Below the pieces are notes generated by a model, which was not told the origin of the DNA, did no database searches, and worked only from the letters and a program-made list of their open reading frames with translations. 64,000 nt of DNA. It comes from Ignavibacteria bacterium (GTDB lineage: Bacteria > Bacteroidota > Ignavibacteria > Tepidaquicellales > Tepidaquicellaceae). Position numbers and translations under genes: made by a program. The stretch lies in NCBI GenBank assembly GCA_041649015.1, contig JBAZNU010000010.1:5110-69109 (forward strand), given 5' to 3'. Shown piece by piece: positions 9,328-18,826 of the stretch (its first letter is position 1; every line of letters begins with the position of its first letter).

Positions 9328-11286
9328 ATGTGCGGCATAGTCGGATTTATTAATATTGGGAATAAATCACTTCTTGAAAACTCCGTAATCTCAATTAAGC
9401 ATCGTGGACCTGATGATGATGGGAGCGAATGGTTTGATAAATGGAGTTCGGGTTTCGGACATACGAGACTAAGTATTATCGACCTGAGTCCTGCTGGCCA
9501 CCAACCAATGTTCAATGAAAATAAATCACTATGTATTGTTTTTAATGGCGAAATATATAATTACAAAGACATTGAAGCAGAACTTAGAAAAGAAATACCT
9601 GAATTAATATTACTAAGCAACTCGGATACTGAGATATTACTTAAATCTTATGAGCAATGGGGAGAACGATGTCTGGAAAAGTTGAACGGTATGTTTGCAT
9701 TTGCAATTTTTAACTTAAAAACCGGAGAACTATTTGCAGCCAGAGACAGGTTGGGAATAAAACCATTTTATTATTCTTTATTAAACGGTGGTTTAATTTT
9801 TGCAAGTGAAATAAAAGCAATTTTTAAAAGTGGTTTAATAATTGCAGAACCAGATATTAATTGTTTAAAAACTCAAATGCATTATCAAGTTGCACCTAAT
9901 ACAGGTTTCAAAAATATTTGTAAACTAGCTCCCGGTCATTTTCTAAAATATAATGCGAAAGAAGACAACGGTAAAGATTTGCTTCTTACAAAATGGTGGG
10001 AAATCAATGTTAGTGAAAATTGTGATAAAAGCGAGAAAGAATTAGTTGACGAACTTGATAACCTCTTAAATGATTCTGTCAGACTTCAAATGATTAGTGA
10101 TGTACCTGTAGGTATATTATTAAGCGGTGGATTAGATTCTTCAATAATTGCTGCATTAATGCGGAAACATTACAAAGGAGAGATTAATGCATTTACAATT
10201 AAATTCTCTCAGGAAGATAAGAAATTTGAAAAAATGGAAGATGATAGCATATGGGCAAAGAAAGTAGCGGATCTTCTTGAGCTTAATTATTCGGAAATCA
10301 TTATTAAACCAAATAATGAGAAATTATTTTATGATACTGTATATCATTTAGATGAGCCGATTGCAGATCCAGCTTCAGTTAACACGTTTTTAATATCTGA
10401 AGCAGCACGTAAAGAGGATATTATTGTTCTCTTGTCAGGTATGGGAGGTGACGAGATTTTCGGTGGATATAGAAAACATTTAGCTTGTTTAAAAGCCGAT
10501 ATATATCAAAAATTATTGCCCTCAATTATACGGAGTATTATTGAAAGAGGTTTTATGAAAATAAGTGTGTCATCCGGTAAAGAAGGATTCAAAATCTTAC
10601 GATGGATTAAAAGGTTTTTATCGTTCGCTTCTTTTGAAAGATTTGACAGGTTTATTTCATCGGATATTGGTATATCAAAAGAATTATTTGATGAAATATT
10701 TGTCGGTTCCACAGAATATTATAATACTTTTTACTATTCATATTTGAAAGACTGTTACGATTATTTAGGGAAGGATAAAGATAAAATTTCAAACGAAAAC
10801 ATCGGTTATTTAACTAAAATGTGTTATTGTGATACAAAAGCATTTTTGCCTGCACACAATTTAAATTATTCTGATAAGTCAAGTATGATGGCCGGAGTTG
10901 AGATACGGCCGCCATTAATTGATCACAGAATTGTAGAATTTATGTTCAGCTTGCCGCCAAAATATAGAATAAAAGGAAACACACAAAAATATCTTCTAAA
11001 AAAAGTTGCTGAAAGATATCTTCCTTCGGATATTGTTAATAGGCCGAAAGCTCCTTTTGCTTCACCTTTACGTTCTTGGATAAAGGGGCAGCTAAAAAAT
11101 GTAATTGACACAAAACTAAACAAAAACATTATCTTAGAAAGAGGAATACTCAATCCTGAAAAGGTTTGGGAATTAATAATAGCTGACAGAAATGGAAAAT
11201 CCGATTTTGCTCATTTAATTTGGCGATTTCTGGTTTTAGAGATGTGGTTTGATACATTTGATAAGGATTATGTCAAGAAAAACTAA
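9328..11286 (+). CDS. asnB: Glutamine-dependent asparagine synthase-like amidotransferase
   Basis: A 652-residue AsnB-type enzyme. Cys2 of MCGIVGF is the class II glutaminase nucleophile once Met1 is removed, HRGPDD is at 25-30, FNGEIYN at 72-78, and the ATP pyrophosphatase loop SGGLDSS at 266-272, followed by SGMGGDEIFGGY. All catalytic motifs appear intact. Free-standing copies make asparagine; copies inside O-antigen clusters (for example WbpS of Pseudomonas aeruginosa) are linked to amidation of uronic acids. The position between glycosyltransferases and a sugar oxidoreductase favours the second role here, which is an inference. Confidence 0.88.
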   Translation: MCGIVGFINIGNKSLLENSVISIKHRGPDDDGSEWFDKWSSGFGHTRLSIIDLSPAGHQPMFNENKSLCIVFNGEIYNYKDIEAELRKEIPELILLSNSDTEILLKSYEQWGERCLEKLNGMFAFAIFNLKTGELFAARDRLGIKPFYYSLLNGGLIFASEIKAIFKSGLIIAEPDINCLKTQMHYQVAPNTGFKNICKLAPGHFLKYNAKEDNGKDLLLTKWWEINVSENCDKSEKELVDELDNLLNDSVRLQMISDVPVGILLSGGLDSSIIAALMRKHYKGEINAFTIKFSQEDKKFEKMEDDSIWAKKVADLLELNYSEIIIKPNNEKLFYDTVYHLDEPIADPASVNTFLISEAARKEDIIVLLSGMGGDEIFGGYRKHLACLKADIYQKLLPSIIRSIIERGFMKISVSSGKEGFKILRWIKRFLSFASFERFDRFISSDIGISKELFDEIFVGSTEYYNTFYYSYLKDCYDYLGKDKDKISNENIGYLTKMCYCDTKAFLPAHNLNYSDKSSMMAGVEIRPPLIDHRIVEFMFSLPPKYRIKGNTQKYLLKKVAERYLPSDIVNRPKAPFASPLRSWIKGQLKNVIDTKLNKNIILERGILNPEKVWELIIADRNGKSDFAHLIWRFLVLEMWFDTFDKDYVKKN

Positions 11287-11330
11287 ACATAAATGTTTTT
11301 TAATAATAAAATTAAGTTATTAATATTGAA

Positions 11331-13484
11331 ATGAAACAAATAGTTCAATATCAAAAGACGGGGGAAATGAAGATAGATGATGTTCCTGTACCATTAGTAC
11401 GTGACGGATGTGTGTTAGTTAAGAATTATCATTCATTAATAAGTTCAGGAACAGAAAAATCAAGCGTACAGACAGCTAAAGCTTCGTTAATCGGAAAAGC
11501 AAAATCAAGACCAGATCTCGTTAAGCAAGTGTTACAAAATGTGAAACGGGAGGGCATACTTGCCACATATAATAAGGTTAAAACCAGACTGGATAATTAC
11601 AAGGAACTAGGCTATTCATGTTCAGGTGAAGTTATTGAGAGCGGAACAGAAGAATTTAGACCGGGTGATTTAGTTGCTTGTGCAGGAGTGACAGCAAATC
11701 ATTCTGAATATGTTTTAGTACCAAAAAACTTATGTGCAAAGAGTCCAAATAATGTAACATCAGAGGAGGCTGCCTTTACTACACTTGGTTCTATTGCATT
11801 ACAGGGAATCAGGCAAGGTGATATTAGAGTAGGAGAGTGTGTTGGAGTAATTGGTTTAGGACTTCTTGGCCTGATAACTGTTCAATTAGCTAAGTTATCG
11901 GGTTGCAAAGTCATAGGATTCGATATCAACGAATCTAATTTTGAAATAGCAAAAGAACTTGGTTGTGATGAATGTTTACTCTCTAATGAAGAAGCGATTA
12001 CAAAAGTTGATAGTATAACGAACGGTATAGGAACCGATGCTGTAATAATAACAGCTGGAACTAAATCTAATGAACCGATTGAATTGGCTCTTAATATAGC
12101 AAGGAAGAAATCCAAAGTAGTCGTTGTTGGTGCTGTTGGGATGAACATACCAAGGTCCCCATTTTACGAAAAGGAAATTGATCTAAAGATATCCTGCAGT
12201 TATGGACCGGGGAGGTATGATGTAATTTATGAAGAGTTTGGTATTGATTATCCAGTAGGATACGTGAGATGGACTGAAAACAGAAATATGCAAGCAATAC
12301 TTGACCTTCTATCAATGAAAAAGCTTGATTTCAAAAAATTAATAACTCACAAAATACCTATTGAAAAAGGGCTAAATGCTTATGATATTATTACAGGTAA
12401 GACTAATGAAAGGTTCATTGGCATATTAATTGAATACAGCAAAACCCCCGAAACAATATCACAAAAGCTGAAAATATCAAGTATTAATAAAAAAAATACA
12501 TTTGTTAATATTGGTTTTATTGGTGCGGGTAATTTTGCTCAGTCATATTTGATACCACCATTAAAAACATTGAAAGCTAATTTGTTAGGAGTTTGCACAT
12601 CAGTCCCTGTAAATTCAAAATCTGTTGCAGAGAAATTTGGCTTTAACTATTGTACATCCAATTTCAAAGATATTTTAAATGATAAAGAAATAAATACTGT
12701 TTTCATTGCAACGAGGCATGATTCACACGGGAACTTTGTGAAAGAATCAATCTTAGCCGGAAAAAATGTATATGTAGAAAAACCTCTAACGATAAATCAG
12801 GAAGAGCTTTTTGAGATTAAAGATATCTTCAGACGTATAAATAGTAATATCTTGATAATGGTTGGATTCAATCGCCGATATTCAAAATCTTTTAAGGATA
12901 TTAAAGAATTTTTTAATAATAATAATGATCCCTATATAATCAATTACAGGGTTCATGCCGGATATATTCCTAAATCTCATTGGATTCAACATCCGAATCA
13001 AGGAGGGAGAATTATTGGTGAAGGTTGTCATTTTATTGATACAATGCAATATATTACCGGCTCAAGACCAATTAATGTTTATGCAAATTCAATTAGAACA
13101 GACAACATCAATCAAGTGGATTTTGATAATTCCATAATAACAATAGAATATGAGGATGGTTCTGTTGGTAATTTATTATACTTAGCAAATGGGGATTCAT
13201 CATTGCCTAAGGAGTATTGTGAAATATTTTCCGGCGGAAAGACAGCTATAATGAATAATTTTAAAGAGAATGTGTATTATTCAAATGGTAAAGTATCAAA
13301 AATGAAGTATAATGGCGAAAAAGGACACAAAGAAGAAATATCGAGCTTTATAGCTGCATTAACCAGTAATGAAAATCAAGTTATATCTTTTGAATCGATT
13401 TTCAATACTACATATACTAGTATAAAAGTTTTAGAATCTTTAAAAAGTCACGTCTCGATTGATTTAAAAAAGAACATTATGTAA
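11331..13484 (+). CDS. Bi-domain oxidoreductase: zinc-less MDR fused to Gfo/Idh/MocA
   Basis: A 717-residue fusion. Residues 1 to about 365 form a medium-chain dehydrogenase with a Rossmann core at about 164-200 (GVIGLGLLGLITVQLAK). Residues from about 385 form a Gfo/Idh/MocA dehydrogenase beginning VNIGFIGAGNFAQSYL with the EKPL motif. In the MDR half the usual catalytic Cys is replaced (ISSGTE) and no structural zinc cysteine cluster is seen. Such fusions occur in bacterial polysaccharide clusters, often near heparinase-like genes, with no firmly known reaction. Two successive redox steps on one sugar nucleotide or glycan are plausible. Spaced 44 bases after asnB. Confidence 0.87.
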   Translation: MKQIVQYQKTGEMKIDDVPVPLVRDGCVLVKNYHSLISSGTEKSSVQTAKASLIGKAKSRPDLVKQVLQNVKREGILATYNKVKTRLDNYKELGYSCSGEVIESGTEEFRPGDLVACAGVTANHSEYVLVPKNLCAKSPNNVTSEEAAFTTLGSIALQGIRQGDIRVGECVGVIGLGLLGLITVQLAKLSGCKVIGFDINESNFEIAKELGCDECLLSNEEAITKVDSITNGIGTDAVIITAGTKSNEPIELALNIARKKSKVVVVGAVGMNIPRSPFYEKEIDLKISCSYGPGRYDVIYEEFGIDYPVGYVRWTENRNMQAILDLLSMKKLDFKKLITHKIPIEKGLNAYDIITGKTNERFIGILIEYSKTPETISQKLKISSINKKNTFVNIGFIGAGNFAQSYLIPPLKTLKANLLGVCTSVPVNSKSVAEKFGFNYCTSNFKDILNDKEINTVFIATRHDSHGNFVKESILAGKNVYVEKPLTINQEELFEIKDIFRRINSNILIMVGFNRRYSKSFKDIKEFFNNNNDPYIINYRVHAGYIPKSHWIQHPNQGGRIIGEGCHFIDTMQYITGSRPINVYANSIRTDNINQVDFDNSIITIEYEDGSVGNLLYLANGDSSLPKEYCEIFSGGKTAIMNNFKENVYYSNGKVSKMKYNGEKGHKEEISSFIAALTSNENQVISFESIFNTTYTSIKVLESLKSHVSIDLKKNIM

Positions 13485-13515
13485 ATCAAATAATAGAAAT
13501 AGATATACTTTAAAA

Positions 13516-14670
13516 ATGATGGAAGTATTACATAAATCAGTTTCATACCTGCAAAATTATATAAAAGAAGAAAATTATAGGGGATTCGATCCATATGACG
13601 CTTTAAGTTCTCCATTATTTAAAATACCTTTTTTAAAAGCCAATAAAATTATTAGATTAGGATTCCAGCAAGTAATTAAAAGGATTCCTGTTAATTTAAG
13701 GCAAATATTAGGTATTAGAAAAAGTCTTAATCCTGTAACTATAGGTCTTGTGATTCCAGCATACGCTTATATTATGCAATTAGATCCTTCAAATAATGGT
13801 TTAAGCAAGGAGGTTAATAACTTATTAGATATTCTAGAAAAGACAAGTTCAAAAGGTTATTCTGGAATATGCTGGGGATACGATTTTGATTGGGAGGCAA
13901 AATATGCTAAAATTCCGGCTTATACTCCGACTATCGTTGCAACAGGTATAATAACCAATGGATTGTTCGAAAGTTATAAATTACTTAAAAATGAAAGAAT
14001 GTATGAAATGTGTAAATCAGCTTGTGATTTTATTAACAAAGATCTGAATAGATTTTATGAAGGAAGTACTTTCTGTTGGTCATACTCACCGTTTGACAAT
14101 CAAAAGGTCTATAATGCGACTTTAAAAGGGGCTAGATTATTTTCTCAGGTTTATTCAATAGAAAAGAAAAACTATAACTTACTTGAACAGGCAAGGCAAA
14201 CAGTTTTATTTTCTTTAAATTCACAAAATCCTGATGGTAGTTGGAGCTATTCAAAAGGAGATTCACGTGTATGGGTAGATAATTTCCATACAGGTTATGT
14301 TTTGGATTGCTTGAGGGAATATAAAGAAAACTCAGGGGATCAAGCTCCAGATATGTCAATAAAGAAAGGATTAGATTATTATATTAATACTTTCTTTAAA
14401 GATAATATTATACCGAAATACTATAATAATTCGTTATATCCGATTGATTCCACATCAATTGCTCAATCAATAATTACTTTAACTAATTTTAATTTTTTTA
14501 AAATTGCCTTGGATATTGCACAATGGTCAATTAGTAATATGCAAGATAGAGATGGATATTTCTATTATCAAAACCACAGATTTTATACTAATAAGATCTC
14601 GTATATGCGATGGTCAAATGCATGGATGTTTAATGCGTTGTCAAAATTATTGTACTTTGTTGGGAAATGA
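13516..14670 (+). CDS. Alpha/alpha-toroid-like protein of polysaccharide clusters, function unknown
   Basis: A 384-residue, mostly helical, soluble protein without signal peptide or transmembrane segment. Aromatic, Gly-rich motifs repeat along it (GICWGYDFDWEAKY, FCWSYSPFD, NPDGSWSYSKGDSRVW, DNFHTGY, MRWSNAW), a pattern seen in six-hairpin and prenyltransferase-type alpha/alpha toroids that hold glycans. I do not recognise a characterised family. Its stop overlaps the ATG of the DUF354 gene (ATGA), and it follows the bi-domain oxidoreductase by 31 bases, so the three probably act together. A glycan-binding, lyase or epimerase-like role is possible but unproven. Confidence 0.7.
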   Translation: MMEVLHKSVSYLQNYIKEENYRGFDPYDALSSPLFKIPFLKANKIIRLGFQQVIKRIPVNLRQILGIRKSLNPVTIGLVIPAYAYIMQLDPSNNGLSKEVNNLLDILEKTSSKGYSGICWGYDFDWEAKYAKIPAYTPTIVATGIITNGLFESYKLLKNERMYEMCKSACDFINKDLNRFYEGSTFCWSYSPFDNQKVYNATLKGARLFSQVYSIEKKNYNLLEQARQTVLFSLNSQNPDGSWSYSKGDSRVWVDNFHTGYVLDCLREYKENSGDQAPDMSIKKGLDYYINTFFKDNIIPKYYNNSLYPIDSTSIAQSIITLTNFNFFKIALDIAQWSISNMQDRDGYFYYQNHRFYTNKISYMRWSNAWMFNALSKLLYFVGK

Positions 14671-15686
14671 TCTGGTTTGACTTTGATAATTCGCCGCATG
14701 TTCAGATATTTAGACCTATACTAAAAAAGCTTGAATCAATTTGTATTGATTATCAAATTACTGCACGGGACTTTGCCCAAACAATTAATTTATTGCAATT
14801 GTATAATCTTGATTACAAGGAAGTTGGCTATTATGGAGGGAAAAATAAGTTATCAAAAATATTCAATCTATTTACGAGAAGCCAAGAACTTATAAAATTT
14901 ATTAAAGGGAAAAATATAGTAAAAGCTGTAAATCATGGATCAAGAACCCAAGTTATTGCAGCAAGAAGATTAGGAATAAAATCAATTGTAATGATGGATT
15001 ACGAATATACTGAAAACAGAATTTTTAATTATTTTTCTGATTATATATTATTACCACAAATAATACCAGACAACAGACTAAAAGAGACCGGATTTAACTT
15101 AAGAAAAATATTACGGTACGATGGTCTTAAAGAGGAAATATATTTAGGGGGTTTTATCCCTGAGGAAAAATTTAGGGAAAGCATAAATGTTAATTTGAAA
15201 GATGTTTTGGTGACAATCAGACCACCTAGTATGACTTCGAATTATCACAACAAATTCAGCGAAAAGATTCTTCTAAATATTTTATCAAGACTTACGCAAA
15301 TTAAGGATGTTACGACAATAATTGTTCCAAGAACAGTTATAGATAAAAAGTTTATAGAAACCAGTATAAGGTTAACAGAAAATATTAGATTTCTTGATAA
15401 ATCAGTAGATGGATTACAGTTACTATATGCATCTGATATATGTATTAGTGGTGGGGGTACAATGAACAGAGAATCCGCTCTATTGGGTACTAAAACATTT
15501 AGTATATTTACTGGCAAAAAGCCTTTTGTTGATGAATATCTTGAAAGGAAGGAGTTAATATCCTACCTTAAAGATGAAAGCGACGTTAAAAAAATAAATT
15601 TTATAAATTATTGTAAAGACAAAAAAGTGAATATTAAAAATAATTTAGTTGATAAGATAACTGATTTGATAATTAATATAAATTAA
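14667..15686 (+). CDS. DUF354 family protein (GT-B-like)
   Basis: A 339-residue protein beginning MIWFDFDNSPHVQIFRPIL, a motif typical of DUF354, with VNHGSRTQVIAARRLGIKS in the middle and ISGGGTMNRESALLGT late. The fold is expected to resemble UDP-GlcNAc 2-epimerase and GT-B glycosyltransferases, with the late Gly-rich loop binding a nucleotide sugar. Function in the family is not established. The start codon overlaps the previous stop by 4 bases, so translation is coupled. Position in the cluster points to a sugar-nucleotide or glycosyl-transfer step. Confidence 0.8.
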   Translation: MIWFDFDNSPHVQIFRPILKKLESICIDYQITARDFAQTINLLQLYNLDYKEVGYYGGKNKLSKIFNLFTRSQELIKFIKGKNIVKAVNHGSRTQVIAARRLGIKSIVMMDYEYTENRIFNYFSDYILLPQIIPDNRLKETGFNLRKILRYDGLKEEIYLGGFIPEEKFRESINVNLKDVLVTIRPPSMTSNYHNKFSEKILLNILSRLTQIKDVTTIIVPRTVIDKKFIETSIRLTENIRFLDKSVDGLQLLYASDICISGGGTMNRESALLGTKTFSIFTGKKPFVDEYLERKELISYLKDESDVKKINFINYCKDKKVNIKNNLVDKITDLIININ

Positions 15687-15692
15687 TAATAT

Positions 15693-16859
15693 ATGAAAAT
15701 ACCATTTTTAGATTTAAAAGTGCAATATGAGTCAATCAAAAACGAGATAGGTGTTGCAATTCAAAAAGTATTGGATAATACAGCATTTGCTCTTGGGCAA
15801 TCAGTTTCTGATTTTGAAGCAAATTTTGGGAAAGCCCATGACGTAAAAAATTGTTCAGGAGTCAGTTCCGGAACGGACGGAAATCACATGGTATTATGGG
15901 CGCTTGGCATCGGTCCCGAAGATGAAGTTATTATTCCAGTTAATACATTCATTGCCACAGCCTGGGGGGCGACACTCTGCGGGGCTAAACCTGTTTTTGT
16001 TGATATAGATTCGAGATCATATAACATTGATGCCAAGTCATTATTAAAGTCAATTACTACAAAAACTAAGGCAATAGTTGCTGTTCATTTGTATGGACAG
16101 CCTGCGGATATGGATGCTATTAATGAAGAATTAATTAGTAATGATTTTGAGTTGACCGGTACAGGAAAATACCGTAAACAAAAGACAGGTCAGGAGATTT
16201 ATTTAGTTGAAGATTGTGCACAGTCTCATATTGCGGAATACAAAGGAAGGAAAGTCGGAGGTTTGGGGTTGGCATCGTCATTTAGTTTTTACCCCGGAAA
16301 AAATCTTGGAGCTTATGGTGAAGGGGGAGCAGTATGCACGAATAATGATGAGTTAGGAGTAAAATTTAAGATGCTAAGAGATCATGGATGCAGGCAGAAA
16401 TATGTTCATGAAATTTACGGGCATAATTACAGAATGGAAGGAATTCAGGGTGCAGTTTTAGGGGTAAAGCTTAATTACCTAAATAGCTGGACCGAAGGAA
16501 GAAGAAAAGTAGCAGCAAGGTATTATGACTTGCTTAAAAATTGTGATAGTATTATCCTTCCCGAGGAAATGTATTACTCTAAACATGTATATCATTTATT
16601 TGTAATTCAGGTAAAAAATGGGAGAAGAGATGAATTAGGGAAATTTCTTAATGATAACGGAATTGCAACCGGATTGCACTATCCAATCCCATTGCATTTG
16701 CAACCCTGTTTTAATCACTTAGGTTATAAAAGAGGAGATTTTCCCATAACAGAAAATTTAGCGAACAGAGGATTATCACTTCCGATGTATGCAGAATTAA
16801 CAGATGAGCATATTCTTTATATAGCTGAGAAGGTTATAGAATTCTTTAAAAGCAATTAA
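15693..16859 (+). CDS. DegT/DnrJ/EryC1/StrS family sugar aminotransferase
   Basis: A 388-residue PLP-dependent enzyme. SSGTDGNHM lies at about residues 58-66, VEDCAQSH at 172-179, and the Schiff-base Lys is K203 in FYPGKNLGAYGEGGAV. The family transaminates keto sugars bound to nucleotides. A stretch of about 15-20 residues (about 150-170, with TGTGKYRKQKTGQ) appears inserted before the VEDCAQ strand. With the Gfo/Idh dehydrogenase and hexapeptide acyltransferase downstream (20441-21931), it could complete a WbpB/WbpE/WbpD-like route to a 3-acetamido uronic acid; that link is inferred from gene content. Confidence 0.87.
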   Translation: MKIPFLDLKVQYESIKNEIGVAIQKVLDNTAFALGQSVSDFEANFGKAHDVKNCSGVSSGTDGNHMVLWALGIGPEDEVIIPVNTFIATAWGATLCGAKPVFVDIDSRSYNIDAKSLLKSITTKTKAIVAVHLYGQPADMDAINEELISNDFELTGTGKYRKQKTGQEIYLVEDCAQSHIAEYKGRKVGGLGLASSFSFYPGKNLGAYGEGGAVCTNNDELGVKFKMLRDHGCRQKYVHEIYGHNYRMEGIQGAVLGVKLNYLNSWTEGRRKVAARYYDLLKNCDSIILPEEMYYSKHVYHLFVIQVKNGRRDELGKFLNDNGIATGLHYPIPLHLQPCFNHLGYKRGDFPITENLANRGLSLPMYAELTDEHILYIAEKVIEFFKSN

Positions 16860-17073
16860 TCACAAAAAGAGTTATATTTAAATGTTTGCATTAGGATTAT
16901 AGTTTTGACGAGATGAAACAACGGTAAACAAATCTGTGACACTTCTCAAAATGATAATCCAGGAAAATAAATAAGACAAGGTCCGAATAGTTTCCGTTTA
17001 ATAGAAAAGAGAATTGAGAGTAATGACTAATAATTGGAACATTGTATATAAATTATATAAGAATATAATAAAT

Positions 17074-18759
17074 ATGAGAATTAGAATCTTTATTCTTTTA
17101 ATTTTTATTGTAGTAGTGACGGTGGATGGATTGACACAAGTTGAACTGGTACCAGTTAGTAACCCAGTTTATTTATTTTTGAAAAAGATGCAAGTTAAGG
17201 GTGTGATACCAGATTACAATTCATCAAATATTCCAATTTCGAGGGAAGAGGTAGCAAATAATCTAAAAATTATCAATCGCCAAAGTAAAGATATAGATAA
17301 AATAGATAAAGACATGCTTAATGATTATGATATTGAGTTTGGATATGACTTGAATAGAGGCATGGAAAATACATCAGATTTATTTGAGAAAAATTTTAAT
17401 ATCAAAAGATTATTTGATAATAATAAACAAAAATATATCTACAGTTATGCAGATTCTTTAGCAACAATGTTTATAGATGGAACAGGTAATTTTTCTTATC
17501 GACAATCGAGCGGGGATTCGCTAGGAAATAATAAAATTATACTTGGAGAAATTGGTGGTAGGATAAGGGGTACTTTATTTAATTCCTTGGGTTACTATCT
17601 GAGAATCTCAAATGGAGCGAAATTATTTGGTGATCAGAATGCAATCAATTTTGCTGCTGAAACTGATCCAATATTGAGAGGTAATACAAAATTTTACTAT
17701 GAAAATAAGAATTTTGACACCTATGAAGGATATTTGCGATATAGAACTCAAAACAACTTATTTGCGATTACAATAGGTAAAGAAGCTTTAAACATGGGAT
17801 TTGGATATATAGATAAGTTGTATCTATCGAATAATACCGTTCCATTTCCATTTGGTAAAGTCGATTTAAAATATAAAGCGTTTTCTTATACTTTTGTGTA
17901 TGGCAGTTTAAAAGGTGATTCTTTAGGGAGAGATTTAAATTGGAAAAGCATAGCTTTGCACAGATTAAATATCAGACCAAGTAAGTTTATTAATCTAGGA
18001 TTATATGAATCTGTTGTTTTTACTTCTACTCCTTTCAGTTGGGAATATTTGAATCCATTTGGTTTTCTTATATCAGCAGATATGAATGTTGGAGCAGAAA
18101 AATCATTTGAAAATAATACATTCTTAGGATTAGATTTTGAATTAACTTTTATTAAAGATTTGGCTTTTCAAGGAACGATTATGATAGATGATCTAGATTT
18201 TGAGACTATCGGGAATAATGATAAGACGTATAATACAAACAGGTTTGGCTGGCAATTCGGAGGATTATGGGTAAATGCATTTACTTTACCAAATTTGTCT
18301 TTTGCAGTTGAATATACAAGATTAGACCCGTTTATGTATGCACATAAATCGAATAAGAATTCTTACACAAACTGGTCGATGTCATTAGGTCACAGATTAC
18401 AACCAAATTCAGACGAAATAGCCATAAAATTGGGATATGATATTACGAACAGAATAAAATTATCATTTGTCTATCAATACCAAAGATCCGGAGGAGGATT
18501 CTTGTTTGATTCAACGGGAAATATAAAGCAAAATTATGGAGGTGACATTAATAGAGGAGACTATTGGTATATAGAAAAGAACAGGTTTCTTCAGGGAGAT
18601 AGAACAAACAGGAACATTTTTACCCTCTCTTGTATAATAGAACCGATTAAACAATATTTTCTTGAAGCCAAATTTTATTACAGAAATTCCAGTCTAATTT
18701 ATTTAAACAAGACATACAATGATTTTTATTTTTGGATTACTGCAAAGATTGATTATTAG
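17074..18759 (+). CDS. Capsule-assembly Wzi-like outer-membrane beta-barrel protein
   Basis: About 561 residues from the start chosen here, which begins a clear signal peptide (MRIRIFILLIFIVVV, then GLTQ). The mature N-terminus has PVYLFLKKMQVKGVIPDYN, seen in the Wzi family, followed by many alternating aromatic strands to a C-terminal barrel ending with an aromatic strand (FYFWITAKIDY). Wzi proteins sit in the outer membrane and bind or anchor capsule. The reading frame is open to a TTG at 17014, which would add 20 residues before the signal peptide; ATG 17074 fits secretion better. Family assignment is from pattern, not search. Confidence 0.72.
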   Translation: MRIRIFILLIFIVVVTVDGLTQVELVPVSNPVYLFLKKMQVKGVIPDYNSSNIPISREEVANNLKIINRQSKDIDKIDKDMLNDYDIEFGYDLNRGMENTSDLFEKNFNIKRLFDNNKQKYIYSYADSLATMFIDGTGNFSYRQSSGDSLGNNKIILGEIGGRIRGTLFNSLGYYLRISNGAKLFGDQNAINFAAETDPILRGNTKFYYENKNFDTYEGYLRYRTQNNLFAITIGKEALNMGFGYIDKLYLSNNTVPFPFGKVDLKYKAFSYTFVYGSLKGDSLGRDLNWKSIALHRLNIRPSKFINLGLYESVVFTSTPFSWEYLNPFGFLISADMNVGAEKSFENNTFLGLDFELTFIKDLAFQGTIMIDDLDFETIGNNDKTYNTNRFGWQFGGLWVNAFTLPNLSFAVEYTRLDPFMYAHKSNKNSYTNWSMSLGHRLQPNSDEIAIKLGYDITNRIKLSFVYQYQRSGGGFLFDSTGNIKQNYGGDINRGDYWYIEKNRFLQGDRTNRNIFTLSCIIEPIKQYFLEAKFYYRNSSLIYLNKTYNDFYFWITAKIDY

Positions 18760-18826
18760 TTGATTATTTTATAATTTTAATATAATTTAGAATATAAAGA
18801 ATTTTAAATATTTAGGGGAATAATAG

